Below, in pieces: positions 1-8,547 of a DNA stretch of 64,000 nt. Made by a program: the position numbers and the translations under genes. How positions within the stretch are numbered: the stretch's first letter is position 1; each line of letters begins with the position of its first letter. The notes below the pieces were generated by a model. The model worked only from the letters and a program-made list of their open reading frames with translations, did not search any database and had not been told where the DNA came from. Origin of the DNA: Deltaproteobacteria bacterium (GTDB lineage Bacteria; Desulfobacterota; Binatia; HRBIN30; JACQVA1); NCBI GenBank assembly GCA_016178705.1, contig JACOST010000032.1, positions 88,448 to 152,447 on the forward strand, read 5' to 3'.

Positions 1-926
1 TAGCCGAGGCCGCGCAACAATTGGCGGGCGCCTCGGCCCATCTTTCCAGCGGCTGCCAGGAGCAGGCCTCCAGTCTCGAGGAGACCGCCGCGTCGCTGGA
101 GGAGATTACCGGCACCGTGAAGCAGAGTGCGGATAACGCGAGGCAAGTCACGCAGCTGGCGGCGGGCGCGCGCGAGAGCGCCGAGCGCGGCGGCGACGTC
201 GTGAGCGCCGCGGTGGCATCGATCAAAGACATCGCGGTCTCGGCGGCGCGCATCGCCGAGATCATCAGCGTGGTCGACGAGATCGCCTTTCAGACCAACT
301 TGCTCGCACTCAATGCCGCGGTCGAGGCCGCGCGGGCCGGCGAACACGGCCGCGGCTTCGCCGTCGTCGCCACCGAAGTGCGCAACCTCGCGCAACGCAG
401 CTCATTGGCCGCCAAGGAAATCAAAGGCCTCATCCACGACTCGTCGCAACGCGTCGCGACCGGCTCGGAACTGGTGAACCAATCGGGACAGACTCTGCGC
501 GCCTTGGTCAGCTCGGTCCAACAAGTCAGCGACCTGATTGCGGACATCGCCGCCGCGGCGCAAGAGCAAGCCGCCGGCATCACCCAAGTCAACACCGCCG
601 TGACGCAGATGGATCAGGTCGTACAAGCCACCGCAGCGCAGACCGAAGAGTTGTCAGCGACGGCGCAATCGCTCGCCAGCCAAGCCGTCGAGGTCGAAAC
701 GCTCGTCAACCAGTTCCGCGTCTCGGCTGAACCGCCCAACGTGTGCACAGCCACCGACGATCCTGGGGTGAACAGTCACGTGTCGTTCAGGGCCGCGGGT
801 GGCGTACCCATGGCACTCCCTCCACCGCCGTCCCCCGTTTGGCTGTCTGCCCAGGCTCACAATGTCCGCGTCGTGCGCGCGGGCAACGGAAAGCCCATCA
901 CACTCCATCACCGGACAGCAACTTAG
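1..926 (+). CDS. methyl-accepting chemotaxis protein, signalling domain (5' end outside window)
   Basis: The frame is open to the left edge, so only the cytoplasmic part of a chemoreceptor is present. It shows the MCP hairpin tip ([20 protein letters not shown]), the following [14 protein letters not shown] stretch, and flanking Ala/Glu/Gln-rich helices with EEITG and QEQAAGI segments where receptor methylation and deamidation usually occur. This part docks CheW and CheA and controls kinase activity. After about residue 235 the coiled coil stops and a roughly 65-residue Pro-rich tail follows that does not look like MCP sequence, so the natural C-terminus may have been altered. It heads a cheW-cheR-cheD-cheB-cheY cluster on the same strand. 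The ligand domain, membrane segments and HAMP domain, if any, lie outside the window. Confidence 0.93.
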   Translation, partial: AEAAQQLAGASAHLSSGCQEQASSLEETAASLEEITGTVKQSADNARQVTQLAAGARESAERGGDVVSAAVASIKDIAVSAARIAEIISVVDEIAFQTNLLALNAAVEAARAGEHGRGFAVVATEVRNLAQRSSLAAKEIKGLIHDSSQRVATGSELVNQSGQTLRALVSSVQQVSDLIADIAAAAQEQAAGITQVNTAVTQMDQVVQATAAQTEELSATAQSLASQAVEVETLVNQFRVSAEPPNVCTATDDPGVNSHVSFRAAGGVPMALPPPPSPVWLSAQAHNVRVVRAGNGKPITLHHRTAT

Positions 927-967
927 TCCGCTTGCACGCGCGGTACGGCGACCCTACGGAGGTCACA

Positions 968-1450
968 GTGCTCAGTGCCATTCGCGCCCGCACCATCACG
1001 CATCGACGGCCTGCCCGTTTGCTGCTTTGCCGTCGGCTTTCTCCTCGACCACCCGCCGGCCAGCGGGTCCTCCGACAAACGTACGATGCCAATCGGATCG
1101 CGATCGATCACGTGCTGAAGATGGCCGCCACGCGCAACAGCCTTGACGAAGGGGACGCCGGCGGTTTCATCCGCGAGCGGACGTACGGCCTGATTGGGCT
1201 GGGCGTCACGAGCACACAGGTCACCTTCGGATTCGCTTCCCTCATCGCGCATGGAACTACGAGACCGATGCGTCATGCCGCCGAGGGCGGTGGTAGTGTC
1301 GTCGCGGCGACGCAACGACTCGCCGCCGCGACGAACGCGCTCCCGCGGGGCATCGGCGCCTCCGGCGGGCCCGGCGGTAAGCGAAGCGACCGGAGCCCCA
1401 GCGGGCAGGACGAAGCCTCCGCACCATATGACGGCATGGCGACGTGCTAG
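968..1450 (+). pseudogene. decayed MCP N-terminal half (relic)
   Basis: A GTG at 968 sits just after a GGAGGT-like ribosome site (957-963). The frame begins VLSAIRAR, like many MCP N-termini. A hydrophobic TM1-like run (GLPVCCFAVGFLLDH) then appears in another frame at about 1006-1053. The first frame resumes with a helical stretch (ANRIAIDHVLKMAATRN), a second hydrophobic segment and TTRPMRHAAE, which resembles the start of a HAMP domain. I read this as a shrunken, frameshifted chemoreceptor: TM1, a very short sensor region, TM2 and HAMP start, with no signalling hairpin. It lies between the truncated MCP and cheW, as expected if two tandem receptor genes have decayed. An alternative is that no coding sequence remains here. 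The reading rests on motif resemblance only. Confidence 0.4.
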
Positions 1451-1466
1451 CACGCAGGAGATCCGC

Positions 1467-1961
1467 ATGAACGTACAAGAACCCCCCGCCACTGCGCCAC
1501 GCCAGCACCTCACATTCACGTTGGCGGAGCAGACGTACGGGATCGACATCCTCAACGTGCAGGAAATCAAGGGCTGGGCTGCACTCACGGCGATTCCGAA
1601 CACCCCGCCCTTCCTCAAGGGCGTGATGAATCTGCGCGGCACCATCATCCCAGTGATCGATCTGCGCGTGAAATTCGGCCTGCCGGCCATCGCACCGACG
1701 CGCTATGCAGTCATCATCGTCGCCACCGTCGGAACACGCACCACAGGCTTGCTAGTCGACGGCGTGTCGGACGTTCTGGACTTCCGGGCCACCGAGATGC
1801 AGCCGCCGCCCGATCTCGGCGGCTACGTCGATGTCCGCTTCATCCGCGGGGTCGCCTGTGTCGAGGACCAGGTTATCACCCTGTTGGATATCTCCTGTCT
1901 GGTGGGCGACGACCTAGCCGCCATGGACCGGCCACCGGCGCAGATCGCGCGCGCCGTGTGA
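1467..1961 (+). CDS. cheW: CheW chemotaxis coupling protein
   Basis: A 164-residue single-domain CheW that links receptors to the CheA kinase. Typical features are LTFTLAEQTYGIDILNVQEI at the N-terminus, the PFLKGVMNLRGTIIPVIDLR core, and a C-terminal ITLLDISCLV strand. I chose the ATG at 1467 because CAGGAG lies 6 nt upstream and because the longer upstream frame does not resemble CheW. It is followed after 16 nt by cheR, so the two are probably cotranscribed. It acts at the inner membrane in receptor arrays. No CheA gene is visible here. Confidence 0.95.
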   Translation: MNVQEPPATAPRQHLTFTLAEQTYGIDILNVQEIKGWAALTAIPNTPPFLKGVMNLRGTIIPVIDLRVKFGLPAIAPTRYAVIIVATVGTRTTGLLVDGVSDVLDFRATEMQPPPDLGGYVDVRFIRGVACVEDQVITLLDISCLVGDDLAAMDRPPAQIARAV

Positions 1962-1977
1962 GGCGCAACGGAACCCG

Positions 1978-2835
1978 ATGAACGCGGCCCTCGGCGATCG
2001 TGAGTTCGGCCTCTTGCGCGACCTCATCAAAATGCACAGCGGGATCGCGCTCAACGAGTGCAAGCGGCCGCTGCTGCAGGCACGCCTCGCGAAGCGGCTC
2101 CGACAGCTCGGCTTGCAGAGTTACCGCGAGTACTACGACTACCTCGTTCAACACGATCCCGGCGCCCAGGAGCGCGATCGCTTCATCAACGCGCTGACCA
2201 CCAACACGACCGCGTTCTTCCGCGAGCCGCATCACTTCGACTACCTCGTGCACCAGTGGCTGCCGACCTTGCGCGCCCGTATGCTCCGCGGCGGCGCGCC
2301 CACGTTGCGGATCTGGAGCAGCGCCTGCTCGACGGGTGAGGAAGCGTACTCGCTTGCCATCACGCTGACCGAAGCGCTGCAACCGTTGCCGCGCTGGGAC
2401 ATTCACGTCCTGGCTTCCGACATCGACACCGAAGCACTGGCCACGGGGCGGGCCGGCGTCTATCCCGCCGCGAGCATCGACCCGGTTCCCGAGCCGTTGC
2501 GCCAGCGCTACTTCCAAACCGGCACGGGTGCCTCGACAGGGCTCGTACGAGTGGTACCTCGGATTCAACAGCTGGTCACCTTCACGCGCATTAATCTGCT
2601 CAGCGCGGCCTGGCCGGTCTTGTCGCGCTTTGATTGCATCTTCTGCCGCAACGTCATCATCTATTTCGACGCGCCGACGAAGCAGCAGGTGTTGAACCGA
2701 CTGGCGACCGCGCTGCAACGCGATGGCCTGCTCGTGCTCGGCCACTCCGAGAGTCTGCTCGGCCGCGGCTTACGTTTCCACCACCTCGGGCACACGATCT
2801 ATCAGGCGAACGATCCGCACCGTTGCACGACATGA
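1978..2835 (+). CDS. cheR: CheR chemoreceptor glutamate methyltransferase
   Basis: A 285-residue S-adenosylmethionine-dependent methyltransferase that methylates glutamates on chemoreceptors for adaptation. An N-terminal helical CheR_N domain (about 1-70) precedes the Rossmann domain. The SAM-binding region reads RIWSSACSTGEEAYSLAI, followed by ASDIDTEAL and FCRNVIIYF, all classical CheR motifs. Length is normal for the family. Its stop codon overlaps the cheD start in an ATGA arrangement, which suggests translational coupling. There is no pentapeptide-binding insertion obvious enough to call. Confidence 0.96.
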   Translation: MNAALGDREFGLLRDLIKMHSGIALNECKRPLLQARLAKRLRQLGLQSYREYYDYLVQHDPGAQERDRFINALTTNTTAFFREPHHFDYLVHQWLPTLRARMLRGGAPTLRIWSSACSTGEEAYSLAITLTEALQPLPRWDIHVLASDIDTEALATGRAGVYPAASIDPVPEPLRQRYFQTGTGASTGLVRVVPRIQQLVTFTRINLLSAAWPVLSRFDCIFCRNVIIYFDAPTKQQVLNRLATALQRDGLLVLGHSESLLGRGLRFHHLGHTIYQANDPHRCTT

Positions 2836-3383
2836 CGCAGCCCCGCCGACCGGAACGGATTCTCTTCATCGGGCAGGTCCACGCCTGTGCGAGCCCGCTC
2901 CTCCTGCGCACGCTCCTCGGCTCGTGTGTCGCCGTGTGCCTGTTCGATCCGGTCGCGCGCGTGGGCGGCATGAATCATTTCGCCCTGCCCAACGGACCCG
3001 ATCGGCGCACGCACACCGACCGGGCGCGCTTCGGATTGCCAGCGATGATCGAACTCCTCGGTGCGCTGATGGCGGCCGGCGCTGTGCGCCACCGCCTGCT
3101 GGCGACCATCATCGGCGGTGGGCACTTGCTCTCGACGCCCGACTTCGCCAACGACTTGCCGCGGAGAAACATCGATTTCGCGCGACGATTCCTGGCGCGC
3201 GAGCGCATCGCGATCGTGGCTGAGGATGTCGGCGGGCACTACCCCCGCCAAGTCCGCTTTCACACCGATACCGGCGTCGTTGTCGTCACGCGCGGGCGCA
3301 CGAGCGCTGGGTCGCGTGGCGGCCTGCGTCGAGTGCTAGTAGCGGCACTGGCCGCACCCGACACGGCTGGGGACAGGCACTGA
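2832..3383 (+). CDS. cheD: CheD chemoreceptor glutamine deamidase
   Basis: A 183-residue CheD that deamidates glutamines on chemoreceptors and in some species is regulated by CheC. The catalytic Cys32 lies in TLLGSCVAVCLFDP and His49 in GGMNHFALP, the expected Cys-His pair, and IGGGH follows at mid-protein. The ATG at 2832 overlaps the cheR stop by 4 nt. A much longer in-frame extension inside cheR was rejected because it has no CheD similarity. The last 20 or so residues are a charged tail beyond the domain. cheB starts 11 nt downstream. Confidence 0.93.
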   Translation: MTQPRRPERILFIGQVHACASPLLLRTLLGSCVAVCLFDPVARVGGMNHFALPNGPDRRTHTDRARFGLPAMIELLGALMAAGAVRHRLLATIIGGGHLLSTPDFANDLPRRNIDFARRFLARERIAIVAEDVGGHYPRQVRFHTDTGVVVVTRGRTSAGSRGGLRRVLVAALAAPDTAGDRH

Positions 3384-3394
3384 GGCCCCACATC

Positions 3395-4468
3395 ATGGCT
3401 CCGCGGGTTCGCGTTTTGATCGTCGACTCCTCTCCCTTCGTCCGCCAGGAACTTGCGCGCGCGCTGGCGCAAGACCCTGGCATTGATGTCGTCGGGACCG
3501 CCGCCGACGCGGACTTCGCGCGACGCAAGATGCAGTCGCTCAAACCGGACGTGGTCACGCTCGACCTCGCGATGCCGGATAGCGATGGCCTGGCCTTCTT
3601 GGCCCAAGTCACGCGCGATCCATCGCGGCCGATCGTCGTCGTGTCGGCGCGCAGCGAACCGGACGGAGAGACCGCGCGGCGGGCGCTGGAGCTCGGGGCG
3701 TACGCGGTCGTCAGCAAACCGCCTCAGGATCTCCGCACTCACCTCGGCGCCCTGACCGCGGACCTGCGTGAGACGATCGTAGCCGCGGCACGCACGCGCG
3801 CCCGCTTTCGTGCGCTGGCACGCGGGGCGGCAACCGCGCCACACCTGAAGGCCGACGACCTGGTCATCGCCATCGGTGTGTCAACCGGTGGACCGTTGGC
3901 GTTACAGACGGTGTTGGCGGCGCTGTCATCGTACACCCCCGGCATCGTCATCGTGCAGCACATGCCCGAACGCTACACGCGCGGACTCGCCGCACGACTA
4001 AATTGCGAGTGCGCGCTGGGCGTCCGGCAGGCCGTGGACGGTGATCCGATCGAGCCCGGCGTCGCTCTGGTGGCTCCTGGCGATCATCACCTGCAGATCA
4101 CGCGCGACGGTGCGAGCCTGGGCGTACGAGTCGTTGACCAGCCCGCGGTGAACCACCATCGGCCCTCGGTCGACGTCCTCTTTCACTCGGTGGCGACACA
4201 CGCCGGCGCCAACGCGCTGGGAATTATTATGACTGGGATGGGTGCCGACGGTGCAGCCGGCCTGCTCGCGATGAAGCAGGCTGGCGCCTTCACCATCGCG
4301 CAAGACGAGGCCAGTTCCATCGTCTTCGGCATGCCCAAGGAGGCCATCGGGCTCGGTGCCGTCGATCGCATCGTCCCGCTCGATCGCATCGCCACCGAAG
4401 TTGCGGCCTGGCACGCACGGCAGCGCCCACTCAAGGAGACCCATGAACACGATTCTGATTGTCGATGA
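3395..4468 (+). CDS. cheB: CheB receptor methylesterase/deamidase response regulator
   Basis: A 357-residue two-domain protein. The N-terminal receiver domain has the acidic residue Asp11, phospho-acceptor Asp57 (in VTLDLAMP) and the Lys of SKPP. The C-terminal CheB esterase domain carries the Ser of GVSTGGP, the His of VQHMP and the Asp of MTGMGADG, the catalytic triad. It removes methyl groups from chemoreceptors when phosphorylated by CheA. The 3' end overlaps the next response-regulator gene by 26 nt in a different frame. The second acidic residue of the receiver pocket, normally Asp-Asp or Glu-Asp, appears as Val10-Asp11. Confidence 0.96.
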   Translation: MAPRVRVLIVDSSPFVRQELARALAQDPGIDVVGTAADADFARRKMQSLKPDVVTLDLAMPDSDGLAFLAQVTRDPSRPIVVVSARSEPDGETARRALELGAYAVVSKPPQDLRTHLGALTADLRETIVAAARTRARFRALARGAATAPHLKADDLVIAIGVSTGGPLALQTVLAALSSYTPGIVIVQHMPERYTRGLAARLNCECALGVRQAVDGDPIEPGVALVAPGDHHLQITRDGASLGVRVVDQPAVNHHRPSVDVLFHSVATHAGANALGIIMTGMGADGAAGLLAMKQAGAFTIAQDEASSIVFGMPKEAIGLGAVDRIVPLDRIATEVAAWHARQRPLKETHEHDSDCR

Positions 4469-4868
4469 CTCCGCGCTCATGCGCCGCCTGCTCCGGCGGA
4501 TGCTGGAGCCGCGCGGCTACGCGGTCGTCGATGCCAGCGATGGTGCCGGAGCGCAGCGCGGGTTCGCATCGGAGCATCCCGACTTGGTGTTGCTCGATCT
4601 CAACCTCGAGGCCGAGTCGGGTCTCGATGTGCTCGCGCAACTGCGCGACCTCGACAGCAACGTCCGCGTGATCATCGTGACCGCCGATACCGAAGAATCC
4701 ACTCGCATCGCCATCGAGCAGGGCGGCGCCCGCTTGCTGCTCAAACCGTTCGAGCCCGCAACCGTCGCCGCCGCCGTCGCCGCGGCGCTCGCCGACCCGC
4801 CGCGATCCTACGGCAGCAACCCCAGCAACCGCCAGCAGGGAATCGCGGCCAGGATTGCGAGCAGGTAG
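4443..4868 (+). CDS. CheY-like single-domain response regulator
   Basis: A 141-residue receiver domain with Asp8/Asp9, phospho-acceptor Asp52 (LVLLDLNLE), the Thr of IIVTAD and the Lys of LLLKPFEP. AAGGAG (4433-4438) supports the ATG at 4443, which lies within the end of cheB. It probably acts as the CheY output or as a phosphate sink of this cluster. The final 20 residues, after ALADPP, are coded by sequence that is antisense to the end of the convergent transporter gene (61-nt overlap), so the C-terminal tail may be incidental. Confidence 0.9.
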   Translation: MNTILIVDDSALMRRLLRRMLEPRGYAVVDASDGAGAQRGFASEHPDLVLLDLNLEAESGLDVLAQLRDLDSNVRVIIVTADTEESTRIAIEQGGARLLLKPFEPATVAAAVAAALADPPRSYGSNPSNRQQGIAARIASR

Positions 4869-7210
4869 ATCAGCCCGTAGCTCCACGCCAGCAGCCGCAC
4901 TTGCCCGTGCGAAAAGGCGCGCTCTTTGGTGCCGAAGTAGAGCGCCAGATAGTACGTACTCTGATACGGCAAGAACCACACCGCCACGGTTGTGCAGAGG
5001 ACCAGCGTGATCGCCAACGGATTGATGCCCGCATGCGCGGCGATCGGCACCACCGTGATCGTCAACAGCGACACCAACGGGAAACTTGGCAACACGAAGC
5101 GCGCCGCGTAAATTACCAGCGCCATGACCAATAAGAACTGGGTGGGATGCTGGGTCATCGGCTCCAACAGCGGCGCCAGCAGCCCGATCGTCCACCGGTC
5201 GACCCCGACCGCCTGCACCACCGGCGTCAGCCCGAGTACGGCCCCCAGATAGAAAAGAAAGTCCCAATAGATCCCGGCGCGAAAAGTGGCGCGGTCGAGC
5301 AAGTTCGCTGTCAGCAACACCGCGAGGCCGGTCATCGCCACCCACGCGGCGTCGACACCATGGTATGGTCCGGTGATCCAGCCGAGCATCGCGCCGATGA
5401 GCACCAACCCGTTGACGATCTCGGCGCGTGATGCTGGGCCGAGCGCTTCGATCTGGGTTTCGATCAGGCCACGTGAGATCGTCGGTTGGAACTCCGGCGG
5501 GAACAGAAACATGGTCACGGCGAACCCGACGGCAAACGTCACCACCGCCAACGGCAACGCCGCCAACGCCCAACTGCCCCAGGTGATCTGGAAGCGCATG
5601 GCGGCCGGCAGCAGACCCCACGCGAGCAAATTCTCCGCCGCGCCGGTGAGAAAAAACGGGCTCATTTGTCCGAAGCCCAGCACGGCAGCCATTGCCAGGC
5701 CCGCCGAGCCGCTGCTGCGCCTGCCGTACCCGAGCGACTCCGACTGCGCCAAAATGATCGGCCCGGCGATGGCGACACCGGAAGTGACATCGGGAATCGC
5801 CGACGTGATCGCCGTGCCGCTCAGCGCCAAGCCAAGAGCTTGGCCGCGATAGGTCAGCGGGAAGCGCTGCAACACGCGCAAGGCAAGGCGAAACAACAAG
5901 CCGGAACTTTGTAGCGATGCCGCGATGCCAAGCACGCCGATGATGAGAAAGAACGGCGGGGTAGTGAAGCCTGACACAGCGACCTCGGGCGGCACCACCC
6001 GGAGCAGAATCCAGCCGATGATCATGCCGAGCCCGACCACGTAGTCGGGCAGCACGTCGAACGCCCAGAACACCACCGCCCACGCCAACAGCGCGAGCAT
6101 GTGCATCCCGCTGGACGATAACCCGGCTGGCGGTGGCGCCACCCACAAGGCGACGCCCGCCGCGACACCCAGCACCGCCCCGAACCACCACAAGGCGCGC
6201 GCCGACTGGAAGCGATCCGCCACTCGTTGACGAAACGAAGTAGCCACCGCTTCCGTCGCCGCGGGCCGCAGCGTACGCTCCATGCGCTCGACCAGTGTCG
6301 GCAATAGTTCCGCGATCACGTGCTCGGGCAAACGACTGACCCAACCCTGCAGCAGATCGAAGCGATTGCTCGCGATTAACTCCTCGGTATGAGCCGCCAA
6401 CAGTTCCGCTGCCGCCCGCCAATCACCAGCATCGAGCAGGTGCGAAATCGCCGGCTCGCGACGCCCCGCGGTACGATACAGCGCCGCCGCGCGGCGGTGC
6501 TGCTCGCGCACGCCGTCGGCACCCACTTCGGCCGTCACGTTCGCCAGCAAGAACTCGCGCACCGCTTCGAGATAGCTCACCACACCATCGAGGCGGGCGA
6601 CCAATCCGCCCTGCGCCTCGATCGCGTTGAGTTCGGCCGCGGCATCGGTACTCCCGAGCAGATCGTGAATGATGGGCGGGTCCAGCGTAGTCAGGACCGC
6701 CGTGCCCATGAGGAACGCGCGCCGCGCTGGCGATTGCGCCCGCAACAGGACTTCCATCTGGCTCGCAAACGCGGATTGCACTTTTGAGAGTTCTTGATTG
6801 CCGCGGTACAGCCGGTCGCTGATCACCTCGGTGAAGTGCAGGATCAACCACGGGTTCTCTTCGATCAGCGCGTCGAACTTGTCCTTGGCCAACCGCCACA
6901 CGACCACGTGATCACGCGCGACCACCGTCGCCGTGCGTGGCCGATCGGAGAACAGCGCGCGCTCGCCAAACCAGTCACTCGGACCGCTAACCGCCACCAG
7001 CTCACGCTGATCACCGCCGCGGTTGACGAGCACTTCGACGCTGCCGGACTTGATGATGTAAAAGTCGCGCGCTTCGTCCCCCTCGTAACACAACACCGTA
7101 CCGGGCGGATGCGACTCCTCGCGCAAATCAGCGATGATCTTCGCGAAGCTGCCCGGCGGCAACTCAGCGAAGATCGGAATCCGCCGCAGCACGGTAGCGA
7201 GTGAATCCAT
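4808..7210 (-). CDS. cNMP-binding domain - MalT-like helical domain - SLC13/DASS-type transporter fusion
   Basis: An 800-residue three-part protein. Residues about 10-125 form a cyclic-nucleotide-binding domain (GTVLCYEGDEARDFYIIKSG, then GPSDWFGERALFSDRPRTAT, where the Glu and the Arg are the phosphate-cassette residues). Residues about 150-320 are helical and resemble the post-ATPase region of MalT/LuxR proteins (HRRAAALYRTAGRREPAISH, then HLLDAGDWRAAAELL). From about 345 to the end there are roughly 11-12 membrane segments of the divalent anion:Na+ symporter family, with a TSAIPDVTSGVAIAGP loop and SPFFLTGAAENLL. It likely moves a dicarboxylate, sulfate or similar anion under cyclic-nucleotide or protein control. 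Substrate is not deducible. The gene converges on the cheY-like gene with a 61-nt overlap. Confidence 0.85.
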   Translation of the reverse strand: MDSLATVLRRIPIFAELPPGSFAKIIADLREESHPPGTVLCYEGDEARDFYIIKSGSVEVLVNRGGDQRELVAVSGPSDWFGERALFSDRPRTATVVARDHVVVWRLAKDKFDALIEENPWLILHFTEVISDRLYRGNQELSKVQSAFASQMEVLLRAQSPARRAFLMGTAVLTTLDPPIIHDLLGSTDAAAELNAIEAQGGLVARLDGVVSYLEAVREFLLANVTAEVGADGVREQHRRAAALYRTAGRREPAISHLLDAGDWRAAAELLAAHTEELIASNRFDLLQGWVSRLPEHVIAELLPTLVERMERTLRPAATEAVATSFRQRVADRFQSARALWWFGAVLGVAAGVALWVAPPPAGLSSSGMHMLALLAWAVVFWAFDVLPDYVVGLGMIIGWILLRVVPPEVAVSGFTTPPFFLIIGVLGIAASLQSSGLLFRLALRVLQRFPLTYRGQALGLALSGTAITSAIPDVTSGVAIAGPIILAQSESLGYGRRSSGSAGLAMAAVLGFGQMSPFFLTGAAENLLAWGLLPAAMRFQITWGSWALAALPLAVVTFAVGFAVTMFLFPPEFQPTISRGLIETQIEALGPASRAEIVNGLVLIGAMLGWITGPYHGVDAAWVAMTGLAVLLTANLLDRATFRAGIYWDFLFYLGAVLGLTPVVQAVGVDRWTIGLLAPLLEPMTQHPTQFLLVMALVIYAARFVLPSFPLVSLLTITVVPIAAHAGINPLAITLVLCTTVAVWFLPYQSTYYLALYFGTKERAFSHGQVRLLAWSYGLIYLLAILAAIPCWRLLGLLP

Positions 7211-7296
7211 GGCGCGGGCTATCTACCACAGCCCGGTCAAAGAGGAAGCAAAGCGCGGGATCCGAATCGGCTACGCGGGGAGCGGAGCTGACGGTT

Positions 7297-8547
7297 TCAC
7301 TCTTCGCGCAAGGCGACCGCCGGATCGAGACGGGCGGCTCTCAACGCCGGAACAATCCCAGCGATCACGCCCACCCCGACGAGCATCGCGAACGACAGCA
7401 GCGCCAATCCCGGCGGCAGCGTCACCTTCGGCATCAGAAACTCGGCGCGCTGCGATAGGCTGCGTAACACACCCAGACCGAAGATGATGCTGCCGCCGAG
7501 ACCGATGCCCACGGTCCCTGCACTGACGGTGACGAGGACGGTCTCACAGAGAATCTGCACGATGATGGCGCGCGGCGTGGCGCCTAGCGCCTTGCGCAGC
7601 CCCAACTCGCGCGTGCGCTCCGCCACCGCCACCAACATGATGTTCATCACCCCCACCCCGCCGGCGATCAGCGTCAACACGCCACAGGCAGTGAGAAAGA
7701 TCTGCAGGGCGAAGCCGATCACTTCGGTCAGCTTCAGTGCGTCGGCGATATTGAAGAAACCGAGCGCCTCCTCGTCGGTCGCCTTGAAGTAGTGGTGGCG
7801 CCCGAGGGTCGTGCGTACCCGCGCGATCGAGGTCACGCCTTCCGGCCGTGTGCGCGGCTCGTAGATCACGTAGCCGATTTTGTCGCTGCCGGTGAATAGG
7901 GTCTGCGCCGTCGAGATCGGCATGAGCACCTGCTCGTCGTCGCGCGGACCCATGTTGACCATCTGCTCACCTTTCGGCACCGACACGCCGACAATGCGAA
8001 ACGGATGGCCGTCCAAACGCACGGCACGGCCGAGACCGGACTGCCGGCCGAACAGGCGCCGCTCCACCGTCGCCCCGATCACCAGCACCCTTCGGCGCGC
8101 CGCCACGTCGGCCTCGGTAATGAAGCGGCCGCGTCCGACTTGAAAGTTACGGATGCTCGCCGCCGCCGGCCCGACCCCGTACGTCCACACCACTTTGATG
8201 TGGGCGCCGCCCTTGAGCACGCGCGCGCCACTCCACATTTCCGGCGCCACGTGCTCGACCAATGGCGATGCGATCAGCCGCGGCGGATCGTCCACGTCGA
8301 GCTCGACACGGCGGGCGTTGCGATTGCCGCCACCGGGCTTTGGCACCACACCGGGAAACACATAGACCACCTTGCGGCCGATCGCCTCCATCTTCTCGCG
8401 ATAGTGTTCACGGTTGCTGTTGCCGACCGCGGTCAGGGCGACGAATAAGGCGATGCCCCACACGATGCCCGAACCGGTGAGCAGCACCCGCAACCAATGG
8501 ACGCGAATATTCCGCAGCGCCTCGGCGCACAGATCCCGCAGCATCAT
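7297..8547 (-). CDS. MacB-like FtsX-family ABC permease (second of pair)
   Basis: A 416-residue permease of the macrolide-exporter/lipoprotein type: one N-terminal membrane segment, a large periplasmic MacB-PCD domain (about 45-250), then three C-terminal membrane segments with GGVGVMNIMLVAVAERTREL and LRKALGATPRAI, the FtsX signature. It carries no ATPase domain and relies on the separate ATPase upstream. The start ATGATG overlaps the stop of the preceding permease by 4 nt. The order adaptor, ATPase, permease, permease indicates a heterodimeric tripartite efflux pump. The exported substrate cannot be told from sequence. Confidence 0.92.
   Translation of the reverse strand: MMLRDLCAEALRNIRVHWLRVLLTGSGIVWGIALFVALTAVGNSNREHYREKMEAIGRKVVYVFPGVVPKPGGGNRNARRVELDVDDPPRLIASPLVEHVAPEMWSGARVLKGGAHIKVVWTYGVGPAAASIRNFQVGRGRFITEADVAARRRVLVIGATVERRLFGRQSGLGRAVRLDGHPFRIVGVSVPKGEQMVNMGPRDDEQVLMPISTAQTLFTGSDKIGYVIYEPRTRPEGVTSIARVRTTLGRHHYFKATDEEALGFFNIADALKLTEVIGFALQIFLTACGVLTLIAGGVGVMNIMLVAVAERTRELGLRKALGATPRAIIVQILCETVLVTVSAGTVGIGLGGSIIFGLGVLRSLSQRAEFLMPKVTLPPGLALLSFAMLVGVGVIAGIVPALRAARLDPAVALREE

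Noticed and set aside
4431..6422. 663-residue open frame antisense to the transporter gene
   Set aside because: Arg/Gly/Val-rich translation with no family features; it lies wholly within the genuine transporter and cheY-like genes on another frame, a common effect of high GC.
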